Part shown: one piece after another, positions 1 to 5,515 of the stretch
How the letters are laid out: the number at the start of each line of letters is the position of its first letter
Numbering within the stretch: position 1 is the stretch's first letter
Assembly (NCBI GenBank): GCA_036835375.1
Contig: DAITMB010000147.1
Span: 1 to 11,346, forward strand
Direction of reading: 5' to 3'
Origin: JANQTF01 sp036835375
Lineage (GTDB): Bacteria > Bacteroidota > Bacteroidia > J057
Length of the DNA stretch: 11,346 bases
Notes under the pieces: generated by a model
The model's input: only the letters and a program-made list of their open reading frames with translations
Database searches by the model: none
What the model was told of the DNA's origin: nothing
Position numbers and translations under genes: made by a program

Positions 1-20
1 ATGTTTCTGTGCTAATCTCA

Positions 21-3000
21 TCACCCCCACTTCCCATCTGTCTGCTCAGCCTGCCCCAGCGCCGCCAGGGTCTCCAGCAGGCGCTCGATCTCGGCGAGGC
101 GCTTGGCGGTGCGGTGGCCTTCGAAGGCCGCGGCGAGGGTCTTGAGGTCGGCGGGGGCGGGGAGGCTGACGAGCAGGTCGCGCAGGGCGGCGGCTTGGGC
201 AGGCAGCGCCTGCGGCCAGGGGCGCTGCGCGGTAACGGTGGCGACCGTGGCGGGGTCGAGAGAGGGGGAGGCGATATCCAGGGTGCCCTGCCTTCCTTGG
301 GACGCCCCGGCGAGGTTGGGGGCTTGGTATGTCGGCCGCAGCCAGCGGATGTGGCCTTGGGCTTCCTCGGCGGCGCGCTCGGCGTTGAGGGCCACGAGGC
401 GGTGCAGGATCTCGTCTTCGCTCAGGTCGGCGGGCCAGCCGTAAGCGGCGGCCACGGCGGCGTCCAGCTCCTCGTGCAGCTGCCGCAGGATGCCCACCAG
501 CCCCTGCTCATGGATGCGTCGGGCTTTTTCGTCCAGCGGCTCCCCGGCCCGCTCCTGTTCCAGCACGTTGTACATGTCGGTCATGGTCAGGTTCGGATGC
601 TGCGCCTGCTGCCGCTTGCGGTGGGCATCGAGCCGCTCGCCTAGCTCGCGAATCTGCGCCTGCTGGGACTCCGTGGGGGCGGGGAAGGGGAAGGGGTCAA
701 GACAGCGAGATTTATTATACCTAGGATCATTGCCTACACCCAGCCTACCTCCTGCTGCCAAAGCCCAGATTACATGGATGCGGCTGGACAAAACCCCAAG
801 GTGAAAAGCGTCATCCGAAGCAATGGCAATGAGCATGTGGTCAGGGACAATGTCTACCGCGGCAAATGCAAAGAAGCGATGCTTTGCCGTCTCGGGCGTG
901 ATGATATATCGATCCAGCCCCCTCAGCGCATTTCTCAGCATAGGCCTTGTTCTTCCAAACTGCCACCATTTTTCCCTGAACCCTTTATCAATGCTCGCAT
1001 CCCTTTCAGGTTTAACCCGATCAATTATCCACTGAAAAATCTCTGGAAAGGTTTCCCTTATTTCATCTAGCTCAAGCCCAAAAAGATCGATTACGTATTT
1101 TCCTCTAGATTTTTGGGTAACGTCGCGGCCATTTAGATATTTCCGAACAAATTTTTCCAATCCATTAATTCTACCTAGTCCCAACTTTTCTGCTTGTTCA
1201 AAATCAATAATGAATCCAGAGCCTCTGATCATCATACCATTTGAATGAAGATTCTCGGCAAATTTTAGACTTTTTGCTCCTGATACGTTCGCTCCGATAC
1301 TTAAATCAGAAAAAATTGCACCTGCCTCTTTCAAAAGATTCACTTCAACCTCCCCTGATTTTCCTACATATTCATTCATGACAGTCCGTAATAAACCCGC
1401 TACTTTCCCCTTTTCTCCTACCGTCATGGCAATCCTCACTGCCGCACCGTCCGTGCTATCTACCCAAGGGTGATCGGGAATGGCGAATACCAGCGAAAGT
1501 GGTTTTTTCTGGTCCAAATGATAGGCGATAACCCGGCGGTTGAAGGTTTGGCTGATGCTGTTGGTGGTAATGAAGCCGAAACGACGAATTTGACCTTTAC
1601 GAGCAAGCTCCCCGGCTTTGAACCACCAATACATAACAAAGTCTGCTGAGCCAGGCACTTGGGGGTAAGCCTTGCGCAAGGCTTCAATGTAGCCATCTCC
1701 CAGAGCTGAACGCATGCGTTCTCCTTTACCTAAAAACGGCGGATTCCCCACAATGTAATCACAGGCTGGCCACTCTGCGGCCTGGGGCTTGTGGTACTGA
1801 AAAGCCTGCACTCGCGCCTCGGGGTCGGGCACTTCCTCGCCAGTGACGGGATGAGGCTTGGTCGTGCGCCCGTCCCAGCGGGTGACGGGCTGGCCCTGCG
1901 CGTTTAGCTGCGGGGTTCGTTCCGACCAGGTGAGCACCGCGTCGCGGCATTCGATGTTATTCAAGTTGCGGATGATAGGCTCGGGCAGCTGCTTGAGGTC
2001 GCCCTGCTGCCGCAGTTGCCACTGCAAAAAGCCAATCCAGAGCACCAGTTCGGCGATGGCGGCGGCGCGGGGATTCACTTCCAGGCCGAGCAGGTTGGCG
2101 GGGGTGACCATCACGTCGGTAAGTTCGAGGCTGTGCTGGGTGTCGCCGAGGTCACGCAGCAGGTTGAGCACCTCCCCTTCGAGCCGCTTGAGGAGTTCGA
2201 GGGTGACGTAGAGGAAGTTGCCGCTGCCGCAGGCGGGGTCGAGGATGCGCAGCCGGGCCAGGCGTTGCAAGTAGGCCTGCACCGTCTTGATGGCGTCGGC
2301 TTCCTTGCCGTCCTCGGCCAGTTGGAGGGCGGCGGCCTGGGTGGCTTCCCATTCGGACCGCAGCGGTTGGATGACAGTGGGCTGCACCAGCCGCTCCACG
2401 TAGGCGCGGGGGGTGTAGTGAGCGCCGAGTTTGTGGCGTTCGCGGGGGTTGAGGGCCCGCTCCAGCAGGGTGCCAAAGATGGCCGGTTCCACGTCCCGCC
2501 AGTCGGCCGCGGCGGCCTCAATCAGCAGCTGGATCTGATCGGCGTTAAGCGGGATTGCCTCGCTGCTGGCAAAGAGCCCGCCGTTAAAGCGGGGGATCGC
2601 CTGCCGGATGATGGGCGAAAAGCCGCCGGTGTTCATGCTTTGCCAGAGGCTTTGGAGCATGGGGGCGAAGGTGTCGGGGCTACGTTTGAGGTCTTCGAGC
2701 AGCTCGCGGAAGCTGCGGTCGGGCAGCAGGCCGACGTCCTCGGCAAACATGGTGAAGAGGCAGCGCATGAGAAATTGGGCCACGGCTTCGGCTTCGTGGT
2801 GCCCTTCGAGGGAGCGGGCGAGGCGGGCCAGGCGGTCGGCGATCTCGCGGGTGACCTTGGCGCTGCGGCGGCTGGGGTCGAGGCTGAGTGGGTCGGTCCA
2901 GACGGCTTGCAGGCGGGCGCGGATGTCCTCGCGCTTGAGGTCTTCGAGCCGGAAGCGGTAGCTGGCCGGGTCAGGAAAGGGGACGTAATGGCCTCCGGCC

Positions 3001-3491
3001 CGGCTCCAGTCGGTGTAGAGGGCGAAGGAGTGGCCGACATCGACCACAAGCAAAAAAGGCGGGCGGCCGCCGGGAATTTCTTCGGCGGGGAGGTTGCGGG
3101 CGTAAGCTTCGGCTTGTTTGCGCGCCTTTTCCATGGCGATGTCCCAGGCCCGGGTGCCACGGGTGCCGTGGCCAGATTTGCGCTTTTGGGCGCGGGCCTT
3201 GCCTTCGGCGGAAAGGACCTCCTCGGTGGACCGGTCGGCGCCCTGCTTGGTCTCCAGCACAAAGCAGCCGCGTTTGTAGCAGTCGATGAAGTTGGTGCTG
3301 CCCGTGGCGGTAGGGATGGCTTTCTCGAATACGTAGGCGTTGGCGGCTTCGTCGGGCCGTTTGGGCTGCGGCGATTCTACTTCCAGGAGCTGGCAGAGTT
3401 CGATGAGAAAGGCCTGGGCGTTGGCGCGTTCGGCCGCACCGGAGGCGGCCCATTTGGTGATGAAGGCGGAGAGGGAATCGCTCTGGGTCAT
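21..3491 (-). CDS. MmeI-like type IIG/IIL restriction-modification enzyme (nuclease + N6-adenine methyltransferase + target recognition in one chain)
   Basis: A single protein of 1156 residues that should both methylate a DNA site and cut DNA when the site is unmethylated. Seen in order: an N-terminal nuclease-like part with D70 followed by E80-T-K82, a PD-(D/E)XK type active site; a helical linker (about 180-360) ending in the GAHYTPRAYVERLV stretch; methyltransferase motif I, LDPACGSGNFLYVTL, at about 417-431; catalytic motif IV NPPFLG at 583-588, the type used by N6-adenine methyltransferases; a putative target-recognition region at about 683-903; then LDPFPFP at 931-937 and a helical C-terminus with a conserved-looking LNAERAAEEAQGHIRWLRP stretch. 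The family is recognised from these motifs; MmeI itself is somewhat shorter. ATG at 3491 with no clear Shine-Dalgarno; stop at 21-23. No separate methylase or specificity gene is visible. The ends are about 60-78% G+C by block counts, far above the neighbours, while 780-1440 is AT-rich. It might instead be a methyltransferase of a larger defence system, but no partner genes are seen. Confidence 0.88.
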   Translation of the reverse strand: MTQSDSLSAFITKWAASGAAERANAQAFLIELCQLLEVESPQPKRPDEAANAYVFEKAIPTATGSTNFIDCYKRGCFVLETKQGADRSTEEVLSAEGKARAQKRKSGHGTRGTRAWDIAMEKARKQAEAYARNLPAEEIPGGRPPFLLVVDVGHSFALYTDWSRAGGHYVPFPDPASYRFRLEDLKREDIRARLQAVWTDPLSLDPSRRSAKVTREIADRLARLARSLEGHHEAEAVAQFLMRCLFTMFAEDVGLLPDRSFRELLEDLKRSPDTFAPMLQSLWQSMNTGGFSPIIRQAIPRFNGGLFASSEAIPLNADQIQLLIEAAAADWRDVEPAIFGTLLERALNPRERHKLGAHYTPRAYVERLVQPTVIQPLRSEWEATQAAALQLAEDGKEADAIKTVQAYLQRLARLRILDPACGSGNFLYVTLELLKRLEGEVLNLLRDLGDTQHSLELTDVMVTPANLLGLEVNPRAAAIAELVLWIGFLQWQLRQQGDLKQLPEPIIRNLNNIECRDAVLTWSERTPQLNAQGQPVTRWDGRTTKPHPVTGEEVPDPEARVQAFQYHKPQAAEWPACDYIVGNPPFLGKGERMRSALGDGYIEALRKAYPQVPGSADFVMYWWFKAGELARKGQIRRFGFITTNSISQTFNRRVIAYHLDQKKPLSLVFAIPDHPWVDSTDGAAVRIAMTVGEKGKVAGLLRTVMNEYVGKSGEVEVNLLKEAGAIFSDLSIGANVSGAKSLKFAENLHSNGMMIRGSGFIIDFEQAEKLGLGRINGLEKFVRKYLNGRDVTQKSRGKYVIDLFGLELDEIRETFPEIFQWIIDRVKPERDASIDKGFREKWWQFGRTRPMLRNALRGLDRYIITPETAKHRFFAFAAVDIVPDHMLIAIASDDAFHLGVLSSRIHVIWALAAGGRLGVGNDPRYNKSRCLDPFPFPAPTESQQAQIRELGERLDAHRKRQQAQHPNLTMTDMYNVLEQERAGEPLDEKARRIHEQGLVGILRQLHEELDAAVAAAYGWPADLSEDEILHRLVALNAERAAEEAQGHIRWLRPTYQAPNLAGASQGRQGTLDIASPSLDPATVATVTAQRPWPQALPAQAAALRDLLVSLPAPADLKTLAAAFEGHRTAKRLAEIERLLETLAALGQAEQTDGKWG
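780..1440 (-). other. AT-rich segment coding for the target-recognition domain of the restriction enzyme
   Basis: Within the large restriction-modification gene, hand counts of 60-base blocks give 22/60 G+C at 1201-1260 and 20/60 at 1261-1320, against 45/60 at 121-180, 35/60 at 2161-2220 and 47/60 at 2821-2880. The change begins close to the codons for catalytic motif IV NPPFLG (1728-1745), is intermediate to about 1440, and ends near the codons for LDPFPFP at about 700. The reading frame stays open throughout, so this is not a broken gene. The segment covers residues of about 683-903, where MmeI-family enzymes carry the target-recognition domain. Inference: this domain was exchanged by recombination in the conserved flanks. 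Confidence 0.7.
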
Positions 3492-3535
3492 GGGGTAAAT
3501 ATGGCAAAAAAAGGGGAATACGCTTGTGTTCGGGA

Positions 3536-3549
3536 CGAATCGCGATTCG
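3536..3549. promoter_or_regulatory. Perfect 14-bp palindrome upstream of the restriction-modification gene
   Basis: CGAATCGCGATTCG reads the same on both strands and lies 45-58 bases upstream of the ATG at 3491, the usual place for an operator or activator site. Restriction-modification genes are often autoregulated or controlled by small C proteins, but no C-protein gene is seen here, so the binding protein is unknown. The palindrome is seen directly; its role is inferred. Confidence 0.35.
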
Positions 3550-3648
3550 CCCTAACGGTACCACCTTAGGCATCTCCATTCGCCCTGACAGGCCTGGGAT
3601 ACCTGCCGGTTTTTACTCAAATCTCAATTTGGCCTTGGACATTTTCTC

Positions 3649-3661
3649 ACCTTCCCAAGGT
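3649..3661. repeat. Interrupted palindrome ACCTT-CCC-AAGGT (copy 1 of 2)
   Basis: A perfect 5+5 inverted repeat around a CCC centre. A second copy with a GGG centre lies at 3943-3955, so the two 13-mers are exact reverse complements of each other, facing across 281 bases. The copy at 3649 sits 14 bases before a plus-strand TATAAT (3676-3681). This could be a dimeric repressor site or the end of a small repeat element. Confidence 0.4.
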
Positions 3662-3942
3662 GAAATAGCCAAAAGTATAATTTTCCCGGTGGTGGTTCCG
3701 AAGAGGGCCATGATCTGCTTTTGGAAGAACGTGAGGTTGAGGGTTTGGCGATGGATCGGTTGTTCGGGGATGTCTATGGAGAGAAGCGAGATTCCCGCAA
3801 AGAATTGAAATACTCATATGGGAGTGGGTCTTGGGGTTGGTTTGCCTTCGCGATCGGGATTTTTGGTCCTATAAATCGGATTTGCAGAGCTTGAGGACTG
3901 GGGATCTGCAAATTCAGAATTAAGTTAGAAAGCCGATATTTT

Positions 3943-3955
3943 ACCTTGGGAAGGT
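3943..3955. repeat. Interrupted palindrome ACCTT-GGG-AAGGT (copy 2 of 2)
   Basis: Exact reverse complement of the 13-mer at 3649-3661. The bases next to the two copies are also similar when one is inverted: TTTN before and NAG after the core. Function unknown; an operator pair or the ends of a miniature element are both possible. Confidence 0.4.
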
Positions 3956-4034
3956 AAGTTTTCAATACGGCGATGCCATCGCCTGCAAGAGTTTCAGCTT
4001 GTAGGAGATGGCTCACGACAGTCGCTCAACAAGA

Positions 4035-4070
4035 AACAGCCAGCTTTCACACGAGGGAAAGCTGGCTGTT
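4035..4070 (-). terminator. Hairpin downstream of nuoF, probable transcription terminator
   Basis: A perfect 14-bp stem (4035-4048 paired with 4057-4070; left arm AACAGCCAGCTTTC) encloses an 8-base loop. It starts 30 bases beyond the nuoF stop. On the minus strand the stem is followed by TCTTGTTG, a modest T-rich tail, which fits an intrinsic terminator for nuoF. No such tail follows on the plus strand. Confidence 0.7.
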
Positions 4071-4099
4071 GAGATGATAAGGTCGGCAAAATCGGGAAC

Positions 4100-5392
4100 T
4101 TACCCCGCGATGGCAAAGGTGTTGCTCTTGACTTTTGCTTCGAACTCTGCGCGGAATCGGGTGACCGTATTGCGGACGGGCCAGGCTGCAGCATCTGCCA
4201 GGGCGCACACGGTACGACCCTCCATGGTGTTACAGAGGTCGAGCAGCATATCAAGGTCTCTAGTGGTGCCGTGTCCCGCGTCAATTTTTTTCAAGACTTT
4301 CACAAACCAACCAGTACCTTCTCGGCAGGGGGTGCACTGTCCGCAAGACTCGTGATCGTAGAATTTGGAGATTCGGAGGAGAAACTTCACCATGTCCGTC
4401 GTCTCGTCCAGCACACACATCCCAGCAGTGCCGAGCATGGTGCCCTTGGTACGGAGCGAGTCGGCGTCCATTGTGATCCCCTCGATCATTTCCGCAGTGA
4501 GAATCGGCACAGAACTCCCTCCAGGAACGACAGCCTTGAGTTTTTTGCCTCCTTTGATCCCCCCGGCGACCGTGTAAATCAGGTCGCTGATGAGCATACC
4601 AGAAGGAAATTCATATACGCCCGGGCGATTCACATGGCCGCTGATTCCATAGAGCATCGGGCCGGGTTGGTTGGCTGCCCCGATGGCCTTGTACCATTCA
4701 GCACCGTTGCGAATCACATAGGGGACGTGTCCGAGTGTTTCTACATTGTTAATGGTAGTGGGCTTGCCCCAGAGGCCAAATTGAGCCGGAAAAGGCGGCT
4801 TGGATCGTGGGTAGGGACGTTTTCCTTCTAATGATTCCATGAGGGAAGTCTCTTCTCCACAAATGTAGGCACCCGCCCCCTTGTGCAGAAAGACGTCGAT
4901 ATCGATGCCGGAGCCCATGATGTTTTTGCCGGCATAGCCTTTGGCATACGCCTCATCAATGGCATCTTGCACCATGTCGATCCAGTCCGCATATTCGCCA
5001 CGGATGTAGATATAGGCGGCATCCATCTCCATGGCATAACAGCCGATGATGGCGCCTTCAATGATCGTGTGGGGATTGTATTCAAAGAGTCGGCGGTCCT
5101 TGCAGGTGCCTGGCTCTGATTCATCGCCGTTGCAAGCAAGGTATCGTGGCACACCGGGCTGCTTGGGAGGCATGAACGACCATTTCAAGCCAGCATTGAA
5201 TCCAGCACCTCCGCGGCCCCGGATATTGGCTTCCTTCACTTCATCCACAGTTTTTTTGCGAGTCCATTCTGGGTCGGTCAGCACTTTTCGAAGGGCTTCA
5301 TATCCCTTTCCTTCTTTCTCGTACACCTCAATTTTGTGAAAATTCGGGATGTCCGGCAGCAAGTTTTTTTGATACGTTCTCCAATCTCCCAT
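4100..5392 (-). CDS. nuoF: NADH-quinone oxidoreductase subunit F (complex I NADH/FMN subunit)
   Basis: The entry point for electrons in respiratory complex I: it binds NADH and FMN and passes electrons through iron-sulfur cluster N3, on the cytoplasmic arm of the complex. With the ATG at 5392 it has 430 residues, normal for NuoF. Seen: the glycine-rich FMN/NADH loop GRGGAGF (about 59-65); NGDESEPGTCKDR (about 88-100); CGEET (178-182); and the 4Fe-4S ligands C350, C353, C356 in ESCGQCTPCREGTGW plus C396 near the C-terminus. The frame is also open to a TTG at 5401 (433 residues); I prefer the ATG. No strong Shine-Dalgarno is seen for either. N66 stands after GRGGAGF where proline is common in the family. 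nuoE, which usually precedes nuoF, and nuoG are not beside it; a TonB-dependent receptor lies upstream in the same direction, 123 bases away. About 53% G+C in a counted block. Confidence 0.96.
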   Translation of the reverse strand: MGDWRTYQKNLLPDIPNFHKIEVYEKEGKGYEALRKVLTDPEWTRKKTVDEVKEANIRGRGGAGFNAGLKWSFMPPKQPGVPRYLACNGDESEPGTCKDRRLFEYNPHTIIEGAIIGCYAMEMDAAYIYIRGEYADWIDMVQDAIDEAYAKGYAGKNIMGSGIDIDVFLHKGAGAYICGEETSLMESLEGKRPYPRSKPPFPAQFGLWGKPTTINNVETLGHVPYVIRNGAEWYKAIGAANQPGPMLYGISGHVNRPGVYEFPSGMLISDLIYTVAGGIKGGKKLKAVVPGGSSVPILTAEMIEGITMDADSLRTKGTMLGTAGMCVLDETTDMVKFLLRISKFYDHESCGQCTPCREGTGWFVKVLKKIDAGHGTTRDLDMLLDLCNTMEGRTVCALADAAAWPVRNTVTRFRAEFEAKVKSNTFAIAG

Positions 5393-5427
5393 ATGGAACA
5401 AGCTTACTAGATTTTTGGGTGAAAATA

Positions 5428-5441
5428 GCGGATTTTTCCGC
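5428..5441 (-). terminator. Small hairpin between the receptor gene and nuoF
   Basis: GCGGA-AAAA-TCCGC on the minus strand forms a perfect 5-bp stem with a 4-base loop, followed by TATTTTC. It lies 75 bases past the receptor stop and about 36 bases before the nuoF ATG. It could be a weak terminator for the receptor or a structure in the nuoF leader. The stem is short, so confidence is low. Confidence 0.3.
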
Positions 5442-5515
5442 AGTTGGCAATTCGCTGCGCTACTGATTTCGGTTAAGCGAGAGAAAACATACTTGGAAAG
5501 GGCTGTTCTCGTGGA

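Larger units (their letters stand above)
3492..4099. other. Long intergenic region between nuoF and the restriction-modification gene
   Basis: About 600 bases without a gene I can support. It is more AT-rich than the restriction gene and holds three perfect palindromes (3536-3549, 3649-3661, 3943-3955), a shorter inverted repeat (3878-3887 with 3906-3915) and a terminator-like hairpin at 4035-4070. A TATAAT sequence lies on the plus strand at 3676-3681. Short open frames occur on both strands; none resembles a known protein. Both flanking genes are on the minus strand, so the part near 3492 should contain the promoter of the restriction gene. Confidence 0.6.

Noticed and set aside
796..808. 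Short match (CCCAAGGTGAAA) between the restriction gene and the palindrome at 3649-3661
   Set aside because: Only 12 bases, without the full palindrome, inside coding sequence; most likely coincidence.
2016..3569. A 517-codon plus-strand open frame opposite the restriction-modification gene
   Set aside because: It is antisense to a gene with clear catalytic motifs. Its Gly/Val-rich composition is what a very GC-rich coding strand produces in the opposite frame.
3524..3808. A 94-codon plus-strand frame starting near the restriction gene promoter
   Set aside because: No known family and it overlaps two palindromes; nothing supports translation.
3878..3915. Inverted repeat GGATTTGCAG / CTGCAAATTC with an 18-base loop
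   Set aside because: Includes a G-T pair, has a long loop and no T-tract; too weak to call a terminator or RNA element.
3774..4016. An 80-codon minus-strand frame between nuoF and the restriction gene
   Set aside because: No recognisable family, no plausible start signal, and it contains one of the palindromes; probably chance.
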